Assembly: GCF_018130145.1 (NCBI RefSeq)
Contig: NZ_JAFCMB010000023.1
Location: 22,879 to 86,878 of the forward strand
DNA from: Bradyrhizobium sp. AUGA SZCCT0176
GTDB taxonomy: Bacteria; Pseudomonadota; Alphaproteobacteria; Rhizobiales; Xanthobacteraceae
Direction: 5' to 3'
DNA length: 64,000 nt
Part shown: positions 40,011-49,075 of the stretch, one piece after another
How the letters are laid out: each line of letters opens with the position of its first letter
Position numbering within the stretch: the stretch's first letter is position 1
The notes under the pieces: generated by a model
What the model was told of the DNA's origin: nothing
The model's database searches: none
What the model saw: the letters and a program-made list of their open reading frames with translations, nothing else
Program-made: the position numbers and the translations under genes

Positions 40011-41038
40011 GTTCGGAAAGATCAACCGAGCTGCGGTAACTTGCGGAGGCCGTTGGCAATCCGCCATTGCCGGTCGGTTGGAATGGGCGGCCCCAGTACA
40101 GCCCGGTCCCCCCGGCCCTGGGGCCGCCTCCAACTGAGGCAGCCTTTACTTCGGCGTTTGATCGATCGGCCGGGACCACGGCTCGCTCAACGCCCCAGAA
40201 CTGGCGCCCCGCGCGGAGTCTGCCGATTCGGGTTTCGACGCGGCGCCCGACAGGCGCCTTCTTCATCGGGGCGACTCAAGGACCACTTGAGAATCTTGCG
40301 TCCTGAGCGGCGAAGGGGCTCGCGCCAGCGCCAGGAATGATCGATGATCTGATCGCCAACCAGGAACGACCAGAGATCTTCGATCTTGAGCTGAACCCCT
40401 TCAAAGTGGTGTCAGCGAAACGGAGCAGAGGGAGAAACCGGGGCAGTGGCAATCAGAACGCCTTACTCGACGTCGGGAGTTAGGGCCCCCGATCCGCCTG
40501 AACGGCCTGACGGGGCGGACGATGGTGCGAACCATCAACCGTCCGCGCAGGAAAGCCGCCAAACGATCGCGATTGAGACGGCTGACGCGGCGCCTCAGGA
40601 CGCTCCCGCCTTCTTGCGACGGGGCTTCGGTTCCAAGGCTCAGGGGCCGGGCGGTCAATCGTCTCAGTTATCGAATCCCCTCACCTACACCGCCACGAAA
40701 ATGCACTCTATCGTCGAGCGTTGGCGCCGCCATTTTGCGCAGGATACTTCAATGCCAAAAGCCGAACACCATGTTGCAGGGATAGGAGGCGCGCTGCATT
40801 TGCAATCCTGATCTTGGTCGTGGTCGTTGCAGGCGTCGGCGCCGCCATTGCGGGCGGTCGGTCTTGGAAAACTCGAGCAAGCGGAAAAAACGAAGAGAGA
40901 CTTGGTCAACAAGAGGGGGCGCAAGACGATGCCACCTCGGAAAAGAACAAAGCTGGTGGGGAGACCGGCACCGATCAAGCTGCGCTCAATCTCTCGCGAG
41001 ACTTGGCAGGCCATCGACGCGTAACACCGAGGGACAGT
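40011..41038. other. About 1 kb without a confident gene
   Basis: It contains the right copy of the direct repeat and several short open frames without start sites or recognisable domains. From about 40860 to 41024 a plus-strand frame reads a basic peptide, MPPRKRTKLVGRPAPIKLRS to WQAIDA, ending at a TAA just before the next gene in another frame. This may be its original N-terminus. Confidence 0.4.
40232..40316 (+). repeat. Direct repeat, right copy
   Basis: Second copy of the element at 39061-39146, in the same orientation. Differences are scattered single bases and one missing base near position 45. Confidence 0.65.
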
Positions 41039-42286
41039 GTGAAATTCAAGTTGGCGATACTGACTGCGCTAGCCAAGCGCCCTGACGGCCGCGCGTCTCT
41101 TGACGACCTCAGGGACGATGTCGAGGCGCTCACTGCCGAAGATCAATCGGAAGAGATTGCCTCCGCGCTCGATGACATCGACATTTTTCAGTCGGGGCTG
41201 GTGACGCCGGAAGGCGACGGGTTACGAATTACCGACGCAGGCCGATCGGCGTTGAGGGCTTTGGGAGCCTCGAACGAGCCCTCATTTGATCTTCCCGCAC
41301 CATCTCCCTCCCCTTCACTAAAAATGATCGATCATCTCGTCGGCACTGAGGAGCGTCTGAAAATTTTCGATCTCGATCGGCGGGACGATAAAATCGATGT
41401 CGACCCCGACAGGATGGAAGAAACTGCAAATGCCGAGGATATTTCTTCGGTAAGTACAATTCCTGCCGCCGCTCAAGAATCAGGCGGCCATTTGCCCCAT
41501 GAAGGTATTGCCCAGCCCATAGCTCCGGAAGTTGGTGCCGCCGATCTACAGAACAGCAATCCAATCCCGGTTCCTCAGGAAGAACCGCGGCGGCCGGGCG
41601 CACCCGCCTTTTTTTCGCGAAATTCTGATGCCGAGGCCAAGACGCCAGCGCTCGCGCCGCCTGAACGAAACAAGTTCAGTAAGCTAATCGCTGCCGGATT
41701 TCAGCAAGCTCAGGCCATCTGGCAACGTCATCTGGAGCGAGACGGATCCACCGCAAAGGCGGCACGAAGGACCGGAAATGTCGGAGGCGTAGCCATTGCA
41801 CTCCTGACCCTGCTCGTGCTCGTGATGTGCGCTGGAGCAGTGATTGCGCTCACCCAGATCAGATCCCTGAAATCGGAAATCGCAACCCTCCAGCGCGAAC
41901 TCTCGCCTCTCAGGGAACGCGCCGCCAGGGCGGATTTTTTGGAAAAAGCAAAGCAGAAGGCTGACCAACAAACGGAATCCCAAAACAAATCCGGTGCTGA
42001 AAAGAAGGCCGGGGCCGACCCTCGAACCGAGCAAGCCGCGCTCAATCTGACACCAGAAGAAATTCGACTGATCCGGGATTTTATCAAGCCCGCGCCGGCC
42101 GCGGGCACGCCTGCACCCGCGATCAAAGTCGGCGATACGGTCGGCATCGCAACGATCCCGCTACCGTCCCAGCTCATGGAGAAGATTCCGAAATTGCTTG
42201 GAGCCAGGTTTACGACCCGCAATGGATCGATCATCATTTTGCGACGTGATAGCCGGCAGGCCGACCTTGTCTTGCCACCGAACTAG
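41039..42286 (+). CDS. Winged-helix-like, single-pass membrane protein of unknown function
   Basis: About 415 residues from a GTG at 41039, which has GAGGGAC upstream. The frame is open back to 40721, giving a 521-residue alternative. The first ~75 residues (VKFKLAILTALAKRPDGRAS; LVTPEGDGLRITDAGRSALR) look like a winged-helix domain. A Pro/Glu-rich linker follows, then a membrane segment near 249-270 (VAIALLTLLVLVMCAGAVIAL), a coiled coil (SLKSEIATLQRELSPLRER) and a C-terminal region with VGIATIPLPSQLMEKIP. A basic peptide in another frame directly upstream may be the true N-terminus, so the gene could be frameshifted. Function unknown. Confidence 0.5.
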   Translation: MKFKLAILTALAKRPDGRASLDDLRDDVEALTAEDQSEEIASALDDIDIFQSGLVTPEGDGLRITDAGRSALRALGASNEPSFDLPAPSPSPSLKMIDHLVGTEERLKIFDLDRRDDKIDVDPDRMEETANAEDISSVSTIPAAAQESGGHLPHEGIAQPIAPEVGAADLQNSNPIPVPQEEPRRPGAPAFFSRNSDAEAKTPALAPPERNKFSKLIAAGFQQAQAIWQRHLERDGSTAKAARRTGNVGGVAIALLTLLVLVMCAGAVIALTQIRSLKSEIATLQRELSPLRERAARADFLEKAKQKADQQTESQNKSGAEKKAGADPRTEQAALNLTPEEIRLIRDFIKPAPAAGTPAPAIKVGDTVGIATIPLPSQLMEKIPKLLGARFTTRNGSIIILRRDSRQADLVLPPN

Positions 42287-42975
42287 CTAAGCTGCGAACT
42301 CACAGCGCACGGTGCTCGTCGTGTATCTCCTTTGGGAAATCCCAAGTCCGCGAGACGTTGCCTTTCCAAACTGCTCTTGTGGAATTTCAGTGGCTCGCCG
42401 AAGATTGTCGGGAGCCTTCGGAACTGTTCGCTAGCCTGCGCAGCGTCGTACGGCGCCTCGTCAAAGAAGGTAGGGCGAAGGATGCTCGCTTAGTATCTAG
42501 CTACAGCATTGTGTAGCACCTGAAGTTTATCCGTACTCATTTGCTAACCCTCAGCCACAACTCGACCACGCGGCGGATAGTCTCGGGGCGACCGGGCAAA
42601 TTGGCCCGTTTGCGGCGCCAGTTGTCAATATTCTGAGGGCTAAACTCGCCGTAAAGCTAGCGAGGTCGCTCAGTGCCCGAATTCATGATGTCCGGGATTA
42701 CCCCAAAAGGTCCACGCATGGGATTGAATATTCTTGTTATTGAATAGATCCGATGTGTTTGCTTCCGACTGACGGCTTCGGCGGTCCTTCTGAAGGCTGG
42801 CATTGTCTTCTGGAGCGGGAGTTGGAAGCTCCAGCATTCGCCAATCAGGTGGCGCTCTTAGAACCCGACATAGGGCCGCTGAAGCCAGCAGATTGTTATT
42901 GAGGCGACATCGCCGAACAAGTCGATATTGTGGGAACTTGGGCAATGCTGCCCGGTTCAGGGAGGAGGAAAACCT
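42287..42975. other. Intergenic region, mostly empty
   Basis: Apart from the damaged small gene at 42537-42686, I see no gene in these 689 bases. Base composition is more AT-rich than the surrounding core. The sequence GAATATTCTTGTTATTGAATA at about 42725-42745 is a weak inverted repeat. Confidence 0.4.
42537..42686 (-). pseudogene. Small ribbon-helix-helix-like protein gene with internal amber codon
   Basis: From an ATG at 42686 the frame reads MNSGTERPR, then TAG (42657-42659), then LYGEFSPQNIDNWRRKRANL and PGRPETIRRVVELWLRVSK to a TGA at 42537. The part after the stop resembles short rhizobial proteins with an IDxWRRxxxxLPxRPExIRRLVE pattern, probably an Arc/MetJ-like fold. One stop codon in an otherwise good frame suggests recent inactivation. 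Confidence 0.45.
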
Positions 42976-43302
42976 ATGAAATATATGTGTGAGTATACGA
43001 TCCGAACGGCAGGTCTCTCCTTTGATCAAAACATTGCGGGGGGTGAGGCGCTTCTAACCGCGTTCAGTAAGTGGAGGCCTGAAGAGGAAAAGGGGCTGAC
43101 GATCCACGCGTTTGTTTCAGACCTCGCCGGAAGGAGCGGATTTATTTTGGCTGAGACCAATGACCCGAAGGCCATCACCGCCTTCGCTGCGAAATACAAC
43201 TATTGGAATGACGTCAAGATTACTCCTGTGCTGGATGTTGGCGAGGTGGTTCCGATATCAGCGAGCGCGCTTGATTGGGCGCGTAAAGCATCAAAGGGTT
43301 GA
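42976..43302 (+). CDS. DUF3303-like small protein
   Basis: A 108-residue protein resembling DUF3303: a ferredoxin-like alpha/beta protein with MKYMCEYTIRTAGLSFDQNI at the start and TIHAFVSDLAGRSGFILAET and ITPVLDVGEVVPI later. GGAGGAGG precedes the ATG at 42976. Function unknown. It stands alone in the accessory region. Confidence 0.7.
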   Translation: MKYMCEYTIRTAGLSFDQNIAGGEALLTAFSKWRPEEEKGLTIHAFVSDLAGRSGFILAETNDPKAITAFAAKYNYWNDVKITPVLDVGEVVPISASALDWARKASKG

Positions 43303-43467
43303 TCGACGGCCGCTTTGGTCCATTGAAGCGTCCCGATCTGGATTGGTCGGGGCGCTTTAAATGATCAGCCAACACCTATACGCATTACCGCACGCCGCCC
43401 CAAGGGCTTGAAGCACTTGGCGGCGCCTCCCAGGCGCGGTTGGATGGGCCGTTATCGCGAGGAATAA

Positions 43468-44052
43468 ATGGGGATGCAAAAGCGGGGAATTGCGGCTAGC
43501 GGGCTTGTGAGTACGGGGCTCGCGCTGAGCGTGTCGATCGCGGCCGCCGCCGAGATAAAATCTTTGAATCTCAAAGACGATCGCGTTGAAATTTCCATCT
43601 CCGGCAACATTGCGCCGGGTGATGCTGAATTATTGAGAACCCGCATCAAGGCGGCTACTGATGCGGGTAAACTGGTGACCTCGGTGCGATTGAACTCGGA
43701 GGGAGGTAACTTACTAGAAGGTGTCCGGTTGGCAGACGTGATCAGGTCTGCAAAAGTTTCCACGAACGTAGGGGAAAACGCAACCTGCGCATCGGCTTGC
43801 TTTCTCATCTTCGCCGCAGGGGAAACAAAGTATGCATATGTTCGCGCCCGCATTGGAGTGCATGGCGCGTCCGAGAATGGTACCGAGTCTCGCAAAGCAA
43901 CTATGGCGATGGCCCGTATTGCAGAAGAATTGACTGTCCCCTCGTCCATCATTCGCCGCATGGTAAACACGCCGCCCGGCGATGTGACCTGGCTTAGCCT
44001 TAATGATCTTCGATTGATGGGAGCGGATATCAATCACTACAAGGAAAGGTGA
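43468..44052 (+). CDS. Secreted ClpP/crotonase-fold protein
   Basis: A 194-residue protein with a signal peptide (cleavage near SIAAAA-EIK). The oxyanion region is LNSEGGNLLEG (75-85). The likely catalytic serine is Ser109 in NATCASACFLIFAAG, and His132 is in RARIGVHGA, as in ClpP-like periplasmic proteins (COG3904 type). The two cysteines around the serine may form a disulfide. GAGGA precedes the ATG. A third catalytic residue is not certain. Substrate unknown. Confidence 0.75.
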   Translation: MGMQKRGIAASGLVSTGLALSVSIAAAAEIKSLNLKDDRVEISISGNIAPGDAELLRTRIKAATDAGKLVTSVRLNSEGGNLLEGVRLADVIRSAKVSTNVGENATCASACFLIFAAGETKYAYVRARIGVHGASENGTESRKATMAMARIAEELTVPSSIIRRMVNTPPGDVTWLSLNDLRLMGADINHYKER

Positions 44053-44258
44053 AATGCACGGACCCCCATTTCTGCGCCCGGCCCTTGCGCCCCCGCTCTG
44101 GTTGCGGAAGACTCCGGCTTGTAGTTCGGTGTGTGGGGCTGGGGGCGAAGAAATGACTCCGCAACTTGATTGGACGTTCTCAACCACATATCGAGCTCCG
44201 TCCAATCTTGGACACGTCACGCTTGGGCCGATGACCGACACCGTGGCATCCAGTGCGG

Positions 44259-44813
44259 CTACGCCGCAATGCGATTGTTTCGACGGGACGAAACACGTCG
44301 CAGCCAACTCACCAGAGCGCGTACTTCCTTCCCCACGGCAAGGAAATAGAGCAGGTGCGTAACAGCAAAGGACAGGAGGCAAGTCCCTAAAATGGTCGCC
44401 ATCACATACAGGCCAACACCCGACGGGACCGCCATGGTTACGAGCGATGCCTGCGTGACGGTGGGTACGCCAACCTGCCAGGAGAAGACCAGAAGGCCGG
44501 CGTAGACCAGGCTCGAATGCGTTGCGACCGTGAAAGGGAGTCTGGACCTGGTTGCGAGCCCAATGCAGGCAAGCGCGAAGATCGGAAGCGCAACCCCGAA
44601 GAACTGAAACCCGTCAATTGGAACGAGATAGCTCAGCGATGAGTAGCTGCGCTGAAAGATGCCGAACACCCTGAGATTGATGAACCAGAGAAGTTCAGAG
44701 CTGGGGTTATATTGAAGGGCCCGCGCGGCCAATTCGGCGCAAAGCGTGGCGGTAAAAAGCGCGAACGGTCCGAGAAATTGCAGCTTGAAAAGACGGTTCA
44801 TGAGACGAGCCAT
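44259..44813 (-). CDS. Integral membrane protein, unknown
   Basis: A 184-residue protein with about four hydrophobic segments (near residues 12-32, 62-85, 95-115 and 128-158) and a basic C-terminus (RRVSSRRNNRIAA). No family recognised. It lies downstream of tadD on the same strand, with a 101-base gap, so it could be the tail of the pilus locus or unrelated. An alternative start is at 44801. Confidence 0.6.
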   Translation of the reverse strand: MARLMNRLFKLQFLGPFALFTATLCAELAARALQYNPSSELLWFINLRVFGIFQRSYSSLSYLVPIDGFQFFGVALPIFALACIGLATRSRLPFTVATHSSLVYAGLLVFSWQVGVPTVTQASLVTMAVPSGVGLYVMATILGTCLLSFAVTHLLYFLAVGKEVRALVSWLRRVSSRRNNRIAA

Positions 44814-44914
44814 AGGCCAAAAACGTTTAACTCGCCTTAAAAGTTCCCGGCGCAGAGCGTGCCCTTCAGCCGGTAAATATCAATAAAATCAAGCTGGTAC
44901 GACCAACTGTTCTG

Positions 44915-45451
44915 CTATGGCTGGTTATTCGGCGGCCTCTCGATGAAGCGCCGGCTGCCATTGAGCAGCTCAAGGTTATTGATGACCACCGGGTTGGTCG
45001 GGTCGAGCGAATAGGCCCTCTCAAACTTTCGCCGCGCGGCGTTCAGATTGCCACGCAGCATGTATGAGTATCCCTGGTCGTTCAGGAGCTGAACGGTCTC
45101 GCCCCCCAGCTTAGCCGCCTGCGCATAAGCCTGATCGGCAAGATCAAAGCGACGGATCCGATCATAGCTCGCTGCTAGCCCCATCCAGGCCGTCAGGTCC
45201 TTCGGCGACTTCTCGACGCCATCCTTGAAATAGCGCTGGGCGATCCCGTAACTGCCGCGGTTGAAATGCTCCAGCCCAAGCCGCACCGGCTCGTCGGAGG
45301 GGTAATATTTGACGTCGGTCGGTTCCTGCACGGGATCCGCACCCGCCGGATTCGCGGGAGCGACGATCGCCGCGTCTCTCGTTGTGGTGTCACACGCCGC
45401 AAGGCCGGTCGCCAACCAGCAACAGGTCAGCATTAGAATGAGACGACGCAT
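44915..45451 (-). CDS. tadD: TadD-like TPR lipoprotein
   Basis: A 178-residue lipoprotein with lipobox LAAC (Cys20) and three TPR-type helical pairs, including GLEHFNRGSYGIAQRYFKDG and LLNDQGYSYMLRGNLNAARR. It resembles TadD, an outer-membrane pilotin-like factor needed for pilus assembly. It is the third gene of the downstream cpaC-lipoprotein-tadD group. Confidence 0.88.
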   Translation of the reverse strand: MRRLILMLTCCWLATGLAACDTTTRDAAIVAPANPAGADPVQEPTDVKYYPSDEPVRLGLEHFNRGSYGIAQRYFKDGVEKSPKDLTAWMGLAASYDRIRRFDLADQAYAQAAKLGGETVQLLNDQGYSYMLRGNLNAARRKFERAYSLDPTNPVVINNLELLNGSRRFIERPPNNQP

Positions 45452-45531
45452 AACTCTTTGTCCCCCGCCCCGGCCCAGCGGGCCAGCGCACCGTTCGAAA
45501 TATTTTCGCTAATTTTACTTGCCAAGACCGG

Positions 45532-45930
45532 TCACCTAACCCCTGCGCCACCGACCGGCACCGATACGCCGGCAGCCGACCCAGCCCCCAATCCATCAAT
45601 GCTAATATTCTGGGTTGGGGCGGTCCGCACGCCCATCTGCTTGCCCCCTTCGCCGATGTCGGGAAGCTGATCAACCGGCTGTTTCGTGTTGCCATAGCGT
45701 GTCACGGCGGCGCCCACGCGCCGAGCGTCGGTCGCGATCCTGCGATCACCGACGTATCGCGGCCATGGATGGATGGTGTGGGTGACGGCGTTCACCTGCT
45801 TGGCGTCGCCGGCGGTCATCGTGATGGTCTCGGAACGCTGGAAGTAGCGGTCCACCTCGTCGTGCCCCGCCAATCCATAGCAGCCCCCCAGCAGGAGCGG
45901 AGCGAATATGGCCAGCAATCTGATGCGCAT
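45532..45930 (-). CDS. Small lipoprotein of the pilus locus
   Basis: A 132-residue lipoprotein with lipobox LLGGC (Cys17). The region QRSETITMTAGDAKQVNAVT is followed by HPWPRYVGDRRIATD, and the C-terminus is glycine-rich. It begins 9 bases after cpaC and so belongs to the pilus operon. It is too short and unlike usual CpaD to be called that, but it may fill the same outer-membrane role. Confidence 0.75.
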   Translation of the reverse strand: MRIRLLAIFAPLLLGGCYGLAGHDEVDRYFQRSETITMTAGDAKQVNAVTHTIHPWPRYVGDRRIATDARRVGAAVTRYGNTKQPVDQLPDIGEGGKQMGVRTAPTQNISIDGLGAGSAAGVSVPVGGAGVR

Positions 45931-45939
45931 AGCTCGTCC

Positions 45940-47541
45940 TCAGTTCAGGGTTTTGATGGCTGGACCAGAAACGGGAGCCGGCGCCGAGTTACGCAGCTCG
46001 GGGGCGATGATGTGGCCATACGGTCCCTTCACCTCGCCGCCGGAATTGACATAATCGTTATAGCGCTTTTTCACTTCCATCTGGCCGTTGAGGAAGAAAT
46101 CGACGTCGTTGGCCGGCAGACGGGAGTCGAGCGGCGATGCCAGCGCCTGTCCGGGCACCGCCGGCGCCACCAGACGCGGCGTGACGATGATCACCAGATC
46201 GGTTTCCTGCTGCTGGTAGGACGAAGAGCGAAACAGCGTCCCCAGCACCGGCACCGAGCCGATCCAGGGCAATTGCGAGACGTCCTGCCTGTTGCGGGTC
46301 TGCAGCAGGCCGGCGATGGCGAAGCTTTGGCCGTCGCGCAACTCGACCGTGGTGCGGGCGTCGCGCCGCGACAAAGCGGGAATGATCGTGCCCGCGATCT
46401 GGACCGCGTTCTGGAAATCAAGCTCGCTGACCGAGGGTTCAACCCGAAGGTTGATCACGCCGCGCGACAGAACGGTAGGAACGAACGCCAGCTCAACACC
46501 GAACTTCTTGAATTCGATAGTAACGGTGGGAAAGCCACCCACAGCGGCTGTGGAGGCTACCGGCACGGGAAACTCACCGCCAGCCAGGAAGCGGGCAGCG
46601 TCGCCGGACAAGGCCATCAGGTTTGGTTCGGCGAGCCGACGCAACAGGCCCTTGGTTTCCAGAGCTGTTACCAGCAGGTCAACCGAGGCGCCGTTCTTCG
46701 TCCTGAGGACGCTGGTTAGCAAGCTACCGAACGGGAGGGCACCGCTAACCGCGCTGCTTGCCAACGTACCCGCCGTGTCGAGCAGCGGTATAGTGCCGGG
46801 TGGAGGGCCGGTGTTAGGCAGTGGAACGCGACCGCTGGAGTTAATCCCACCAAGCCCGGTATTGCCGATGTTCGAGCCGCTGGCGTTGGCGCCGAAGAGG
46901 TTCATACCAAGGTCACGGCCAGCCAGCCGGTTAACCTCGAGAAAGCGCACCTCCAGCATGACCTGCTGGGGTCCAGCCACGTTCATGGCGTTGACGACGG
47001 TGCCGCCCTTCGCCAGCATGCCGGTGGCAATCGCCATGGCTCGCTCGGCGGCGACCGCGTCCGCTGCGGTTCCGCTCAACACCACCTGGCCATCCCCGGA
47101 GGAGACGCGAATGCCGCGCGTCCCGGTACTGGATTGAATGTTCTGCTGCAAATTGCCGGCGTCGATCGTTACCTCGACATCGAGGATGCCGATCTGCTTC
47201 ATCGATGAGTCGAACAGGATGACGTTGGTGGTGCCGGTTTGTTTGCCCTGGATGTAGATCAAGTGATCGCTCAGCGACTTCACGTCGACAATGTCGGGCG
47301 AGCCCGCGACGATCGTCGAAAAAGCCGCATCGACCCTGAAGGTGCGCGACTTGTTGACGATCACCTTGACCCGCTGGACGTCGTTCATTTCACTGACGAA
47401 GACGCTGCCGGAGGAACCCCGCCGGTCTGCCGCGCTCGCGCGCTCGGCGGAACCAAACAAGGCAAGCGCAGCGCCAACTGCGATCACGCCCGAGGCGAGA
47501 AGCCTCCCGCCTGCCCTACCCGAAACGCGACCGCCCTGCAT
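45940..47541 (-). CDS. cpaC: Tad pilus secretin CpaC/RcpA
   Basis: A 533-residue outer-membrane secretin through which the Flp pilus passes. A signal peptide lies at the N-terminus. The N-terminal pilus-retraction/BON-like region includes IVAGSPDIVDVKSLSDHLIY and VSSGDGQVVLSGTAADAVAA. The secretin domain includes RLAEPNLMALSGDAARFLAG, VPTVLSRGVINLRVEPSVSE and LPWIGSVPVLGTLFRS. Start at the ATG at 47541, preceded by GAGGGGGA. Its place downstream of tadEFG and the PAP2 gene is unusual, since cpaC normally lies between cpaB and cpaE. Confidence 0.94.
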   Translation of the reverse strand: MQGGRVSGRAGGRLLASGVIAVGAALALFGSAERASAADRRGSSGSVFVSEMNDVQRVKVIVNKSRTFRVDAAFSTIVAGSPDIVDVKSLSDHLIYIQGKQTGTTNVILFDSSMKQIGILDVEVTIDAGNLQQNIQSSTGTRGIRVSSGDGQVVLSGTAADAVAAERAMAIATGMLAKGGTVVNAMNVAGPQQVMLEVRFLEVNRLAGRDLGMNLFGANASGSNIGNTGLGGINSSGRVPLPNTGPPPGTIPLLDTAGTLASSAVSGALPFGSLLTSVLRTKNGASVDLLVTALETKGLLRRLAEPNLMALSGDAARFLAGGEFPVPVASTAAVGGFPTVTIEFKKFGVELAFVPTVLSRGVINLRVEPSVSELDFQNAVQIAGTIIPALSRRDARTTVELRDGQSFAIAGLLQTRNRQDVSQLPWIGSVPVLGTLFRSSSYQQQETDLVIIVTPRLVAPAVPGQALASPLDSRLPANDVDFFLNGQMEVKKRYNDYVNSGGEVKGPYGHIIAPELRNSAPAPVSGPAIKTLN

Positions 47542-47913
47542 TCGATTCCCCCTCGACGCGATCCACTTCTGTCCCCGTAGATGTACGGTCTCAGTGTCCT
47601 TCAACTCTCCTTCGCGCACCCCGTCGCAAAGCTTACCACTTTGTCCCACTACAAATCGTTACTTCGCATTCCCGACGCGCGCTGTCCTCAGTGAGGACAC
47701 TTCCTAGTCTCCCGCTCGCCGCGTATGCGACTCTGAGATCATCATCCTTCATGCTCCTCGCTTGCAAGGAAAGACCCTCATTAGGTTGCTGCAACTTCAG
47801 CGAATATTTCCCAATGTTGCCAGCCGGCATCACCTTCTTGTGCGACGCGAAAAAGGCTGCGGCTAACGATCGCTTGCCGTCCGCCATATGCCCGATGAGT
47901 TGCATATAGCCCG
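47542..47913. other. Gap before cpaC, possible promoter region
   Basis: These 372 bases separate the PAP2 gene from cpaC and include AT-rich stretches. A short minus-strand frame (47633-47905) lacks a ribosome-binding site and domain similarity. A separate promoter for cpaC-lipoprotein-tadD is likely here. I see no clear -35/-10 pair. Confidence 0.35.
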
Positions 47914-49056
47914 TTAGGTTCCATCTCGCGCGTCATGCAGACGCCGGGATTCTACGGGCACTGCTTGCGCCGAAATTCGCGCAGGCTTGAAGACGGAACC
48001 GCGGGCCAAATCGACGGCTTGGCCGAACAACGTCTCGCGCGAAAGGCCGAACAGAATTAGGCTCACTCCACGCCTTGTTACCGCTCGCTGGACGGCGATC
48101 GCTCCGAGCGCCAACGCCGCGCCGGCCAGCACGTCGACCAGATAATGCCCGCCGATCGGCGGGATCGAAACCAGCATCAACACGTTCAGTGCTGCGATCC
48201 CGTATCCGATCAGCCCGGTGCCGCGAAAAGCATAAGTGAGCAACACCGCCCCAACAGTGTGATACGATGGCATCGCTACGATGCCTTCCATCGCCGACAA
48301 CTCAAAATGCCAGGGCCCGCCCGCACGTAGTGCCAGCAGATCTCTGAGATAGGCAATGTCGCCACCGCCGTTCGCCGCGCACGGCCCAATGCTGGGCCCG
48401 TTGGCCGCGCACGGGCCCAGCGTCGGCCAGATCGCTGTGATTGAAATGGTCGCCACCAGGGTTACGCCCGCCAACAGCAGTAACTCCTTGATGCGTCCGG
48501 TCCTGCCCGACAGGGCAAGGTAGACGATCGAAAGGGCGGCCTGCGGCTGCAAGCTGTAGTATATAATTGTCAACAGCCAGCTTAGAGCAGGCCAGCTAAG
48601 CATCGCATTGTGCCAGGCTAACCAGTCAAAACCGACGACGCGATCCAACCGCTCCATCATTCCGTCTTGCAACGGTTGTGCGCAACTGGCGGCAAGGTAG
48701 CTCAGCACGAGACCGGCGCTCATGAGCGCTACCCACGAAGCGGTCGCCGCTGTCATATCTGCTATGGCACGATTGCGGCGATCGTATATCACCGAAAGGA
48801 CGAGCATAATTATCACTATGCCGGCGTTCAATCCGATACCAACCGAAAGCCCGACGTGCGAAGCCCACACAAAATCGACTACCAGCAGAAGGCAAATCAT
48901 CGCCCAAACCAAGCGCCACTGGGAGATCGCGACCCGGCCCAAACGTTGGGCTGACATCACGGCCTGCGGCGATGATGCTGTCATGGTTGCCTTTGTCTTG
49001 GTTTCACTTCTGGCATCATCGTGACCGCGATCGCTGTGAGCTCGTCGAGTGTTCAT
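47914..49056 (-). CDS. PAP2-superfamily membrane phosphatase/lipid transferase
   Basis: A 380-residue protein with several membrane segments and the PAP2 histidine motifs: MPSYHTVGAVLLTYAF (second motif) and GGHYLVDVLAGAAL (third). The form resembles PAP2_3 / inositol-phosphorylceramide-synthase-like proteins acting on lipid phosphates at the outer face of the inner membrane. A stretch has the peptide GPCAANG twice in close succession (around 48355-48415), a tandem duplication. It begins 20 bases after the TadE-like gene and lies inside the pilus locus. Starts at 48984 or 48957 are alternatives. Confidence 0.8.
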   Translation of the reverse strand: MNTRRAHSDRGHDDARSETKTKATMTASSPQAVMSAQRLGRVAISQWRLVWAMICLLLVVDFVWASHVGLSVGIGLNAGIVIIMLVLSVIYDRRNRAIADMTAATASWVALMSAGLVLSYLAASCAQPLQDGMMERLDRVVGFDWLAWHNAMLSWPALSWLLTIIYYSLQPQAALSIVYLALSGRTGRIKELLLLAGVTLVATISITAIWPTLGPCAANGPSIGPCAANGGGDIAYLRDLLALRAGGPWHFELSAMEGIVAMPSYHTVGAVLLTYAFRGTGLIGYGIAALNVLMLVSIPPIGGHYLVDVLAGAALALGAIAVQRAVTRRGVSLILFGLSRETLFGQAVDLARGSVFKPARISAQAVPVESRRLHDARDGT

Positions 49057-49075
49057 CGGCCAGGCGCCCGGGGTG

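Noticed and set aside
39961..40266. A 101-codon minus-strand frame across the right direct repeat
   Set aside because: Part of it is repeated DNA and the rest is low-complexity Gly/Arg sequence; it overlaps another better-looking coding remnant in a different frame.
47633..47905. A 90-codon minus-strand frame upstream of cpaC
   Set aside because: No ribosome-binding site or recognisable domain, and it overlaps the likely cpaC promoter region.
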